Shown: in pieces, positions 1-9,983 of the stretch | How positions within the stretch are numbered: position 1 is the stretch's first letter | Layout of the letters: every line of letters begins with the position of its first letter | Origin: Polyodon spathula | Lineage: Eukaryota; Chordata; Actinopteri; Acipenseriformes; Polyodontidae | DNA length: 64,000 nt | Direction: 5' to 3' | Assembly: GCF_017654505.1 (NCBI RefSeq) | Contig: NC_054538.1 | Coordinates: 51,954,286 to 52,018,285, forward strand | Translations under genes and position numbers: made by a program | Notes under the pieces: model-generated | The model's database searches: none | What the model was told of the DNA's origin: nothing | Seen by the model: only the letters and a program-made list of their open reading frames with translations

Positions 1-1689
1 GATCCTAGAGTAGGAACTAAAATACTGCTGGGAGGGGATACATGAACTTGTGTCAACCATTTCAGCCTCTTACTGGACAAGATACAATAAGAAAGCAATA
101 AATATCGGGTGCATTGTGTGTACTAAGAGGTCTTCAGAGTGGACACAATCCTAAACTTCATGTCTAACACTTGAATGCACATCTTCTGAATCTTCTATTA
201 ATAGCTATTAATGTATGTGAAAATACTTTTTAAGGTTCTTTTAAGTCAGTTATTTGCCACTTTCTCTCTGAGTCAGATTTCAACAGAATCAGTCTTTTAG
301 CGGCAAATTGCTGTGAATGGGGAGCCTTTGTGGCATTTTGTTTGTCTATACTGTACTATGACAAGAGATTTCACTTGTCATATAATGTGAAATAATGCAA
401 GATACTTACACTGGTGGCCACTAATGTAAATATTGTACATCATTATTTTATTATTTTATATCATTAAACTAATTTTATTCCTGTCTGAAGAAATGGCCTT
501 CACTTTTACACTAAAAATAGAGCCTTTTGTTTGTCAATTCCACTAAAAGACAGCAAACTGCTCTACTGTCTGATAAAACTGCAAGGCATGTGTGATTGGT
601 CATCTCTACAGAAACTGGTGATGTTTGGGGTGAATTTGTGTTTTTGGAAGTTGAGGTACATTGTCATTGGTTCCAGTCAGTCCTATGAAAGCTTCCCCTC
701 ACAGCTCTGCGACTTCAGAATTTCATACTGGGTCTCTCAAGCAGAGTGACCAGGTAGACCAAAATGTGTGGTGGCTTTGAAAAGAGTACCAAGATTGTTT
801 ATTTTATGATCTCCAGAGGTTAAAGGCTTGTTAAGTAACCAGCTGCTCCACCTATCCCATTTTAAAATATGAAACAGGATCTTGGCATAAGGTTGAGATA
901 AGATTTGAAAACATCCACCTTGAATGCTGTTGAAAATAGAAAAGGGTTTTTCTTTGTAGGGCATGTCAACTGTCAATTTACATGATGATTTTAGAGTTTT
1001 AGAGGAATTTAATTTAAAAAAGCATTAGGCCTTACTGATACCCATGCTTTACTAAAAAAATATATATTTTCACATCTGTGGTATAAGATCTGATAAACAT
1101 TCACACTCTACATATTTATCCATTGATTTGTTTTTTGTTGTTGCTCTAAGGTTGTTGTGTGTGAGCTGATGGCACAATATAACACAACAGTATGAAGAGA
1201 GACCTGTGTTTGGCCTTCTCAGACTGACAAGTTCTTCATCGGATAGTGCAAGAACCAGGTATGGCATCACTTTTACAGGTAGGCAGATGAGTGCTGTTGA
1301 GTGTTAAGGAGTCCTACAGAATATAATTTAAGACAAACAAACAAACAAAAAAAAACATTTCATATCTAAGACACAGAAATAGCTGTGTGCTGACACTTTG
1401 ATAATAACTTATTCAAATTGATTTAGTGGAGTGCTTTTATTGCTTTTATAGTTACAAGCTGTATCAATCTTGTGTATTTTTAAACATGCCATGATTAATC
1501 TAAACAGCACTTCAAAAGAACCAACAAATGGGTGTGGCATGAACATTTTTGCTTATGCTTGAGTAAGATCAAAAACAGTAAAGACATTTAAAAGCCTCTC
1601 AATGGTTTCATTTATATACATTTAAAATTCCGAGTTGTCTAAATTAATATACCAGTTAGCTTATCTGTAACAGTTAGTATTGCATTAAC
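1..1689. other. No gene recognised
   Basis: AT-rich non-coding stretch. Only short reading frames below 80 codons occur, none with a recognisable motif, splice pattern or repeat signature. A short (aaac)n run lies near 1335-1355. Confidence 0.6.
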
Positions 1690-3160
1690 AATGCAGGATA
1701 ATGTGAGAGGTGAAAGTAACAAAAAGTAAACAATATAATGGAAACTAATCTATTAACAAAATATTAATCTATTAACAACAAAACCGCTTCCCTTAAATTG
1801 AAATTCAGTTCACCCTAGGTGCGGAGGTTCTTTATTTGAGCTGTGTACAAAAAAACATCTTCCCTTAAATTGAAATTCAGTTTATGCTAGGGTGCGCAAT
1901 AAAGGTCAGCTCGAGTATAAAAATAAAACCCGACCCGAACTCAACCTGACCCCGGCTAATCCGAACCCGACCTGAGACCTTTATTTTTTCATACCCGACC
2001 CCAATATCGTCATAAATAATATCAAACATGCTATTGAAATACAGAAAGCATATTTGAGTCAAAATGCAAATTAAAAAAAAAACAAATACTCTCAGCGAAG
2101 CATCCAGTTAGATGAACATTTTACTTGGTAGACTCAGATACAGACATATAGCTTCATGTTTGGGTAAACCTAGCCTAAAACAGCAAAGTTAACACTGAAC
2201 ATCAAATTATATGTCTATGACTTATCATTATATCGCACCAGACTTTAAACTCAATGCCAGAGTTTTAACAACAACAACGTTTCCACTGGAGGACGCCAAA
2301 ATTGGTGAAAACAATGTAATTTAAGTTTCTCAAACCACAGAATTACCATGTACAACTGACTTGGCCCTGCTGCAGGGTGAGTACTTCCACTGCAAAGATG
2401 AATTCCGTTTCCAGCGACAGAACTTTCCACTGATAAGCATTCTCCAGTAGACAGCTTTCTTTCTAGATCAACAGCCTCCATACTTAATAACGTAGAATCA
2501 CTTTTTTGGCTGGATTCTTTATAGCATAAACACGAGAACGCTTTACTCACGTGGGATAAATAACTTGTAAATAATTTTAGGAGGCATTTGCATTTGCAAG
2601 AGGGAAAAAGCACTCACTAAAATGTAATAACGCATTTATTTATAAAGCACCCAGCTGGCCCGGCCCGACCCGAGCCCGAGTGCTTGACACAGAATATACA
2701 CCCGACCCAACCCAAATCTGAAGCATATAGTGGGTCGGGTAGCCAGGCTTTAGTGAGATATTTGAGCTGTGTACGTTTGCTCCACAGTTTATTTAAATAC
2801 GTCTTATTTGAACTGTCAAGCACAAAGTGCCAATCATTCTGGTCAGCATCGTCCACGTCCATCAAGGAGATCAGGGCTTGCTCTTACTGTCTGCCGAATC
2901 GTTCGGCCAATCATTTAGTTCGAACCCAAAACTGACACTCAACAGATGAATTGTGGGTGGGGGCTTCGAGCTTTACAGAAGGACCAGACTGAAGTTAGTT
3001 ACTTATCCCCAATTCAAGGAATTACTTATTTGCACAGTTACGTATTGAATATTAGCTCACATTCTAAGGGGGAAATCACATAGATACTCTGGATGCGCCA
3101 CCTCAGTTAGGGTATAATTTTAAAGTTTGAGCAACATAAATTAGATTGCAGAGTGGCACA
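1690..3160 (+). repeat. Left arm of a large inverted repeat (interrupted)
   Basis: This segment matches, in reverse complement, the segment at about 5464-6020. Shared landmarks include a gagaggtga...taacaaaaag stretch near 1705, ccttaaattgaaattca near 1791, ttgagctgtgtac near 2760, the stretch around 2930-3000 with acccaaaactgac, and attgcagagtggcac near 3145. The uninterrupted arm is roughly 550 bases. The left arm is longer because its outer end is duplicated (about 76 bases, starting at 1786 and again at 1862) and because a foreign segment sits at about 1898-2745. The arms flank a truncated LTR element. They could be terminal repeats of a foldback-type transposon or two copies of one repeat in opposite orientation; I cannot tell which. 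Confidence 0.65.
1898..2745. mobile_element. Unclassified insertion with acccga-rich ends
   Basis: This stretch interrupts the left arm of the inverted repeat: the arm stops after tagggtgcgc and resumes at atttgagctgtgtac. Both ends carry clustered acccgacccg-type motifs (about 1925-2000 and 2655-2745), and the right end also contains the complement gggtcgggt. The interior has a minus-strand 120-codon frame (2251-2613) without recognisable domains. Similar gacccga-rich termini occur on non-autonomous DNA transposons of fishes, but I saw no clear target duplication. Confidence 0.4.
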
Positions 3161-3184
3161 CACACATCTTTTCCTGCTGCTCTC

Positions 3185-4201
3185 CTAGAGGTAGAGGCAG
3201 AGGCAGTTCCTGCTGCATCCCCTCTGGCAGTGGAGGCAGAGGCAGACACAACTCCTGCTGCTGTCCCTCTGGCGGTGGTGGAGACAGAGGCAGCTCCTGC
3301 TGCTCTGCCCATGGTGGTAGAGGTGGTGGAAGCAGAAGCAGCTCCTGCTCCTCTGCTCCTGGCAGTGGAGGTGGTGGAGGCAGAGGCAGCTCCTGCTGCT
3401 CTGCTCCTGACGGTGGTGGTGTTGGTGGTGGAGACAGAGCCAGCTCCTGCTACTCTGGTCCTGACGGTTGAGGTGGTGGAGGCAGAGGCAGCTCCTGCTG
3501 CTCTGCTCCTGACAGTGGAGGTGGTGGAGGCAAAGGCTCCTGCTGCTCTCCCTTTTGTGGTGGAGGCTGAACCAACAGGCATTCTCCCTCTGCTGGCTGA
3601 GGCAGGAACAGCAGGCACCCTTCCTCTGCTGCTGGATACCTGGGTTCTGGACCAGTGGGCCTCCCCTTCCTGGGCTGTGGCTGCACCAGCTCCTCCCTCT
3701 GGGCACTTGATTCACCGGCTCCCCCCTTCTGGGTGCTGGACGCTCATGCTTCCCCTTTTGGGCGCCGGATGCACTAGCTCCCACCTTCTGAGTGCTGGAC
3801 GCTTCCCCCATTCTTGATGCTGTATGTTCGGCCTCCCCCCACTTTGGCACTAGTTCCCCCTCTTTGCATTCTGTGGGGCATATGCCCCACAGCCATGGCA
3901 CAAGTCCACCATGAGATTCTTTAAAAAGGCCTCCCAGTCATCATCGCCAACCTTCTCCTGCTGTTGCTGCGGTTGCTGTTGTGGCTGCTACAGCTTTCCT
4001 CTTCCTTCTCTTTCTCCCCACCTTCCTTTCTTGGGCTGGTTCTTCCTCCTCTTCTTGGAAGGGGCAGTCAACCATCGCGTGCCAGTATACCCTGCAAGCA
4101 AGGCACCCACCTTGGTCCTTCATACCACCAAGGAGGTCCTCCAGTTGCCCGCAGCTGTGTCTCCAGCTCAAGCCTTCCATTTTTTTTAAATCACCTTTCA
4201 A
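3185..4201 (-). pseudogene. Zinc-knuckle / proline-rich gag-like protein, copy A (decayed)
   Basis: Read on the minus strand from the LTR at 4277-4826. Residues near 4080-4110 form a canonical CCHC zinc knuckle (CLACRVYWHAMVDC, spacing 2-4-4), followed by an acidic stretch (EEEEEP) and a basic stretch (RKVGRKRRKRK). Downstream the reading frame is broken, but a frame at 3450-3686 shows PAEGECLLV and GAEQQELPLPPPP modules, the same modules as the intact copy at 26424-28214. No protease, integrase or reverse transcriptase is present. Zinc knuckles in this position are typical of retroelement nucleocapsid, so RNA binding is the likely ancestral role; that is inference. The coding segment ends abruptly at the inverted-repeat arm near 3160, so the 3-prime part and second LTR are missing. 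Confidence 0.6.
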
Positions 4202-4256
4202 AAATAATTTTAAAAATGCACTTCACTCCTTCCTGGTCCGGCTTCTGGAGGCCTTT

Positions 4257-4274
4257 ATCCCATGCAGCACACCA
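4257..4274 (-). promoter_or_regulatory. Putative tRNA primer-binding site of copy A
   Basis: On the minus strand this reads tggtgtgctgcatgggat, beginning with the TGG expected of a primer site and placed 2 bases inside the LTR edge at 4277. The element at 25744-29014 has a related motif (tggtgtcctgtgtgggat) at exactly the same offset. The tRNA is not identified. Confidence 0.55.
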
Positions 4275-4276
4275 TA

Positions 4277-4706
4277 TGTGGCAGAGTTGTTGCCGTGCGC
4301 AGGTGTGGTGACATCACGGACCAGAAAATGAAACAATAAAAAGTTGTGTACAGCAAAAAGGTGCTGGTGGACTCGTATTTAATAATTAAACAAAATAAAC
4401 AGTTTAAACAAAATGAACACACAAAGCAAAGGGCACTCGATATAGCAATTGTTTTTCTATTCATTTAGACTCGCATCTCACCTCTGACACTCTCCTTCTA
4501 ATAGGCCTGTGTGTCTTTTTATATTCTATGACTGGAGCCTTAATTATCTAATTTAATACAATAATTACCATAAGGTTCGAGCCACATTCCCCACTAGGGA
4601 AGGGCTTTCAACCCCATCCCCACCAACTACAAATTATACAACTTTTTTGCCGATCTCAAACAGTAAATAATAAGACGGACAGCTTTGTCTTCGTGTATAA
4701 AAATAC

Positions 4707-4769
<63 letters not shown>

Positions 4770-4826
4770 TAATAACAAATGAAAACATACATAAATAAAT
4801 ATGCAAGGGGTAGGCACTTTGCCGCA
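4277..4826 (-). repeat. LTR of copy A (5-prime LTR, minus-strand element)
   Basis: The plus strand starts TGTGGCAGAG and ends with aggcactttgccgca. The end closely resembles the ends of the LTRs at 25744-26391 and 28340-29014 (gggcactttgttaca), and internal tracts such as acaaaataaacagtttaaac also correspond. A (taa)n microsatellite lies at about 4711-4767, the same relative position as the (tta)n tract in the other family members. No partner LTR is present on the left. Confidence 0.6.
4711..4767. repeat. (TAA)n microsatellite
   Basis: About 19 near-perfect taa units within the LTR of copy A. A poly-leucine reading frame on the minus strand here is only the translation of this repeat. Confidence 0.9.
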
Positions 4827-5463
4827 CACACACACACATACAAGTAATGTGTTTTATTTTAGGTACACACTTTTTTGAGCAACAGTCAACAGTGGAAACC
4901 ACTTTATCTCCATGGTACGAAAAAACAGTAATTGGATTTTATATAATGGCCTAAAGGAAAACTTCCAGATAACCGAAAACAAATCACAAAATAAAAGCTG
5001 CAATGTGTAATGTAATTTACATACAGGTGTGAGTACTGACATAAACAACACACTTTATAGTCTACTGCTTGATAACATTTGTTGTTGCGTCATGTACAGT
5101 TTCATTCAAAGAAGAACACAGGACATACTTTCATAAGTTAAATGACTTTGTACCTTTAAATATTTATTATAAATGAGTATATTTCATATACTGTATTTGT
5201 TGCTTAGTTAAAAACATGTGACTTTTAAATTAAATATGTTATCAAACAAGGCCTTTTTTTCTTACAATTTATAATAAATACTCTAATTTTCACACTAAAT
5301 AGCACTTAATAGTACTGTACATGCCACTATGAACCATACTCTATTCAGAAGACAATTGCTTAACCTTTAACATTACACCCAGCTTGAGGTGGCAAAGCCC
5401 TCACAATGTGCGCTAATATGCAGGAAAATAAGGGTGTGTGTATTTCATGGCATAGCCTGTGAA
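4827..5463. other. Unassigned stretch between LTR and right repeat arm
   Basis: AT-rich sequence beginning with a short (ca)n run. No gene, splice pattern or recognisable element was seen. Confidence 0.5.
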
Positions 5464-6020
5464 TGCCTACTTGTGCCACTCTGCAATCTACTTTATGTTG
5501 AAGATAAATGCTCAAGCTTTAAAATGATTACCACCCTACTTGAGATTTCTATATGATTTCCCCCTAAGAATGTGAGCTAATGTTCAATATGTAACTGTGC
5601 GAATGAGTAACTAACTTCAGCCTCGAATCGGGAATAAGTAACTAACTTCAGCCCAGTCCTTCTGTAAAGCTTGGAGCCCCCATCCAGAACTCCTGTTGAG
5701 AGTCAGTTTTGGGTTCCAACTAAAGTTAGCTGTGATTGGCTGCACGTGTCAGCAGACAGCAAGAGCAAGCCCCGACTTCCTTGATGGAAGTGGGCGAGGC
5801 TGAGGGGAATGATTGACACTTTGTGCTTGCACAGTTCAAATAAAACGTAATTAAAGAAAGTGTGGAGCAAACGTACACAGCTCAAATAAATAATCTTGCA
5901 CACCCTAGCGTAAATTGAATTTCAATTTAAGGTATGCTCGTTTGTTGTTAATACATTTTTTGTTAATAGGTGAGTTTGCATTATATTTGCTTTTTGTTAT
6001 TGTCACCTCTCATAGGATAA
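5464..6020 (-). repeat. Right arm of the large inverted repeat
   Basis: Reverse-complement match to the left arm at 1690-3160. Landmarks: gtgccactctgcaatct at about 5475, aggacttg-type stretch near 5650, acccaaaactgac on the complement near 5705, gtacacagctcaaata near 5875, tgaatttcaatttaagg near 5916, and gttattgtcacctctca near 5995. This copy lacks the insertion found in the left arm. Confidence 0.65.
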
Positions 6021-7053
6021 AGTTTTTTTTTTAAATTAATTGTTTAGTTTGGCTTACATTGGTTATATTTTTTTAATTTGAAATAAACTCCTAAAATATA
6101 ATATATCTTTATTACTGACCTCTCTATTTTTCTGATTTAGCTATGCAAAATTTCTACTGAAAAGGAAGAGCATGTTTACTGTTACATGAAAAAATAATGT
6201 CTGCTGCAATATTTGAATATTTGTCCCAGCAAAAAATAAAATATTTACAAATAAGGTAGTGTGTTCCTCTTTACCTTACAAGTTGCAAAAACCCACAAAA
6301 TGTATTTTTATGCTCGGATAAAGCAATACAGACCAGATTACTGCAACCAGCAGTAAACTGTTGTCATTATATCTCAGCAAAGATTTAATAGTACAGTCTG
6401 TTTCTTCTTGTAGGTACTGGTGTTGAAAGTCTTGTGGGAATAAAATGTTTTTGCTGCATACTAAAAGTCTGCACTGAGGCTGGTTTGTATGTTTTTGTCC
6501 CATATTGACCTTTAAATTAATAAGGAGACTGTTGCATTTGGTCACTGTGGCTATAGAACCACCTATTTGTTTTGTATTTTAGTGCGCTGCAGAGGGTATT
6601 GAAAGACTTATCTTAACTTTCTTGTTTTTCAGATACAACTGTACAAAATAATTTATTTATTTTTTAATCCTAGTTTCCTAGCCTTTAACATAGACAAAGT
6701 GAGGGTCCTGGCTTTTCTGTTGAAAGCCCTAAATTACAGAGAAATAGTACTTCAGCAGAGCCTAGCAGCCACACTCTCCAATAAGGTAACTACCCGAAAC
6801 TAGACGTCATCGTTGATATTCCCAGAATGCAAACCACACTAGTAATTTTGACTTCTTAATGATAGACATAAAGTTAAAAGAACAAATCTCTTGATGACAT
6901 TTTAGCCTTCAGCTTCACAGTTGTGTGGGTTAAGATTGTTTAAATGTTTTTGTACAGTTATGTATGTTATGTATGGCTGTAGTAATAATTCAGTTTTTGT
7001 TTAACTTTCCTGACCTGATTTTTTAATGGGTAATTAAAAAATACTGAGGTGGT
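6021..7053. other. No gene recognised
   Basis: AT-rich sequence with only short frames (longest 89 codons on the minus strand at 6276-6545, no motif). Nothing supportable was seen. Confidence 0.55.
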
Positions 7054-7490
7054 GTGACTGGGTACTCCCCTCCCCTGTGCATATTTTATGTTTTGTGTTA
7101 TTTCGTATTTGTATTGTTGTATTATTTAAATGCACTGTTTTGTGTTTGAACGTTGATTAATTGTTAATTATTTTACAGCATGGATGGGGTTAAAATTCCC
7201 CATCCATGCTAAACTTGTGCAGAATGTGACCATCTCCAGATTGAGACAGTCACATATATAAAAACGCGGTTAGTGTGTTCAGATGCAGAACGAGAGATGC
7301 GAGTCATGAGGTAAACAGAATAATATAGTAAACAATTGATACCCATGCTGATTTTATACCAGCATAATACTTGCTTGTTCTATGTCTGTTTTTTATTTGT
7401 TTGTTTTGGCCAACGTGCCGTTTTCTTATTTCTCAGTGTTTTGTTTAGTTCTTCAACCTTTTTTGTTTGTTTGTTTAATAAAGTCCCCCT
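7054..7490 (+). repeat. LTR-like block with an internal hairpin, interrupted by a LINE
   Basis: Begins tgtgactggg, resembling the start of the solo LTR at 16910 (TGTGACGGGG). It contains at 7177-7210 a strong inverted repeat in the position where that LTR also has one, then a tatataaaa stretch near 7255, and stops at an aataaag signal near 7485 where the LINE tail begins. The sequence after the LINE (from about 7997) may be its continuation. Assignment as an LTR is inference from these resemblances. Confidence 0.4.
7177..7210. other. Perfect 13-bp inverted repeat (hairpin)
   Basis: AGCATGGATGGGG at 7177-7189 and its exact complement CCCCATCCATGCT at 7198-7210, separated by an 8-base spacer ttaaaatt. 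Confidence 0.9.
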
Positions 7491-7996
7491 CCCGTCTTGC
7501 CCAGTTGCACTGGCTACCTGTAAAGTTCAGGATTATTTTCAAAACTCTCCTGCTCAACTACAGTGCCCTTCATCACATAGGTCCCGAGTACCTCCTCAAC
7601 CTGCTGACCTGCTATGTCCCTGCCAGCAAGCAGAGCTCCTCCAACTATGAACTGTTTGTTTTCCCCAAGCAAAAGTGCACCACACTTGGAGAAATCTCGT
7701 TTAGCTTCATGGTTCTGTCTGTTTGGAACTCTCTCCTAGCTTTGGTGCATGATGCTCCTACTGTCGCTCGCAAGAAAAACTCTCAAGACCCACCTGTTCT
7801 CTCTTGCTTTCCATGCTCTTTAAGCCTGATATCTGCTATTAGCTGCTGTGTTGCTGCTACTATTTAATGTATTTCATGTTACTATCATATATTGTGCACT
7901 TAAGTGTTATGGATTTTCTTGTTACTGTATCTTGTAAAGTGCTTTGTGATGGTGGTCCACTATGAAAGGCACATAAAATAAAGATTGATTGATTGA
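7491..7996 (+). mobile_element. L2/CR1-type LINE, 3-prime end
   Basis: Plus-strand reading frames encode the extreme C-terminus typical of vertebrate L2/CR1-clade non-LTR retrotransposon polyproteins: LHWLPVKFRIIFKTLLLNY, then a HHIGPEYLLNLLT-like stretch, a PKQKC segment and SVWNSLLALVHDAP. These blocks lie after the reverse transcriptase domain in such elements. The frame closes near 7865 and is followed by a short 3-prime untranslated tail ending in (attg)n repeats at about 7982-7996, consistent with the tandem 3-prime ends of L2-like elements. It is heavily 5-prime truncated, as most LINE copies are, and inserted into the LTR-like block next to it. Confidence 0.75.
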
Positions 7997-8099
7997 ACAG
8001 AGCCACCATCACTCAGGCCAGAAGAGTACACAGTTTGTGCAGGTACGGTTGTCTTTTTTAAAGGATTTTTGTTGTTGCTTTTGAAAAAAAGATGGACCA

Positions 8100-8540
8100 G
8101 GGAATGGACATCTGCCTGGAAGGGCAGGAGTGATGCTTTACCATCGGTGAGGTCGGGTATGTATCACACAACAACCACCCCCCACACCAGGAGGTGGAAG
8201 TAGCTGCACAATCAGGTCAAAGTGAGGCACTGGGCTGAAGAGGAACAAGGGGAGGCGCGGCCATCCCAGGAAGAAGGGGAAGAAGCCATGGCAAGCTCCA
8301 GTGCCCACGAAGGGGAAGCCTGAGCCTCCAGCACCATGGAGAGAAACCCTGTTAGCTCCAGTGCCACCGTTTCCAATATTTGAGAGAGAGCTATGGGAGC
8401 GGTGGTGGACCCCGAAGGAACCATAAAGGACTTCCCGAGGGTGATTGACCTGCTGTGGGCCCAAGATGGGGAGCGATGGAAAGCCTGGGAACAACAACAC
8501 CACCCAGTGTCCCTCCCAGACAACCTCCGGGCAGGCTAGT
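8100..8540 (+). pseudogene. Degenerate gag-like fragment
   Basis: One plus-strand frame, broken by several stops, reads MASSSAHEGEA near 8288 and then VVDPEGTIKDFPRVIDLLW and AQDGERWKAWEQQHHP around 8400-8505. A related segment occurs on the minus strand at the right edge of the window (about 63780-63930: LLDPEENLKE, QLWARDGEQ, EAWEQQHHQASL). Two independent degenerate copies of the same peptide indicate a repeated element rather than a host gene. The position after an LTR-like block suggests the N-terminal part of a gag, but there is no zinc knuckle here, so this is inference. Confidence 0.45.
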
Positions 8541-8828
8541 TCGCCATCGCCCAGGGAGGCCTGTTCGCCTGACAAGAACACTGAAAGAGAGAAGGAAATA
8601 AACATGCAAAGAATGTAGAGTACAAGGTCTCCCCATGGGTCCTGGAAAGCTGCTATCGCGAAGGTGAGACTAAATCGATCGGCCTCCAAGGCTGGGATGC
8701 ATTGATGCGTCCCGCAAGGGGAACCTAGAGTGATAGAGAATGAGATTGTTAGGATAGTTTTGGCCCGGGGTCCCTACTGGCTCTTGGAGAACCTTCCTGG
8801 CTGAGGACGAGGCCAGTGCTGCTGTGCC
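8541..8828. other. Probable continuation of the gag-like repeat
   Basis: GC-richer than its surroundings and without stops over short distances in several frames, but no motif could be recognised. Confidence 0.3.
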
Positions 8829-8967
8829 CAGGGGCGCTGGAACTAGGGGTGCTGGGGGTGTGGCAGCACCCCCCTGGCTTTGCATGACTTTCACCATATA
8901 CAGAGGTTATAGTTTTATTCAGTGTCTTTCAGCACCCCTGCTTTAAAAATTGTTCCAGTGCCACTGG
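8829..8967. mobile_element. Short MITE with ~15-bp terminal inverted repeats
   Basis: Begins CAGGGGCGCTGGAAC and ends with the near complement GTTCCAGTGCCACTGG (two or three mismatches). Total length about 139 bases, with an internal palindromic stretch gctgggggtgtggcagcaccccc. The CAGNGGC-type terminus fits hAT-derived non-autonomous elements. A flanking 8-base duplication is not clear. Confidence 0.6.
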
Positions 8968-9499
8968 CCGGACCAGCAAGGTTGGAAGTGAGTTTCACTT
9001 GCCCCCCAAAAAGAGGATCCCTGGCTCCCCTTATTTGCGCCACCAAAAAACTCTGTTAATTACAAAACAATGTCACTTGTTTTTACCTTTTATATCTTGA
9101 CTGAGCCTGGTTCTGTTTTGCTTAATTTTTGTTTCAAACAGACATGACAAATGATGATATTGCTGATCCTAATTGCATTTCAATCTTGAATTCACCTAGT
9201 TTATCAAATTGTTTACAGAAGCATTGTAAGCTAGAGGTATCTGAGAGAGGGACTGCTTTATTTGTGGGCACATAGCTTGCTTTATGGCTTCAGGCCATGA
9301 GTTTTAGAAATCCATGCAAGAGAGAATATTGGTATATGCCTGTTCCAACCACTGTCATGTTTATTTGTCAGGAATATTATAAAATTGGATAGGGAAGTAT
9401 TGGAAGCCAGTTCGAAGAGATGTCGTGAATCCATGCTGTGAAAAGTAATGTAGGTGAGTAGTTTTTTTTGTGACCGTTTTAACCGTTTTTTGTGACCTG

Positions 9500-9983
9500 T
9501 TTTAAAATGTGTATTTGTATTTAGGCATGAGGATTAAACAGCACTTCACATGCAGGTAAAATGTATGTGAGCACGGGGAATTGCACTTTTATTAATTCAC
9601 GTGCAGTTGTACTCCAATTGAACGCTTGATTACTAATCGAGTCTCGGTACAGCTGCTTAAAAGCAGTATGTTTTCACTCACTCAGGGTTGTGTGTTCGGT
9701 GAGTGGAGAACGGGATTGGAGACGGAGGTAATAATCGTAATAATAGTTAAATATCAGCTCACCATGTTTGTCTGTGTAGTCCGTTTTGTTTGTCTCTTTA
9801 TTTTGGCGAAAGTGCCATGTCCTGTGTTTTTGATTGTCTTTATAACCTTTTATTTTCTGTTTGTTCATTATTAAATGCTGAGCGAAAGCAATCGCTCAGC
9901 TTCACCAAACTCCACCTCTCTGTTTATTTCCTGGTTCCTGTTTTTCGGGTCTGACATCACCCACTACAGCCATCTTTGTGACA
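9500..9983 (+). repeat. 5-prime-truncated solo LTR of the 18467/25744 LTR family
   Basis: Read on the plus strand it corresponds to the reverse complement of the solo LTR at 18467-19156. Shared tracts include tttaaaatgt.tatttgtattta at the left, attactaatcgagtctcggtac, ggttgtgtgttcgg, a cggaggtaataat stretch, ttattttggcg.aa.gt with cctgtgttttt, gctcagcttcaccaaactccacctct, and the end catctttgtgaca. No primer-site motif follows, so it is a solo copy or fragment. Confidence 0.65.

Noticed and set aside
2251..2613. Minus-strand 120-codon frame as a possible host exon
   Set aside because: No recognisable motif, no convincing splice signals, and it lies within an insertion with repeat-like ends.
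3146..3817. Plus-strand 223-codon Ala/Val/Glu-rich frame
   Set aside because: It is the antisense shadow of the diverged proline-rich array of copy A.
4627..4902. Minus-strand frame with a poly-leucine segment resembling a membrane helix
   Set aside because: The leucines are a translation of the (taa)n microsatellite.
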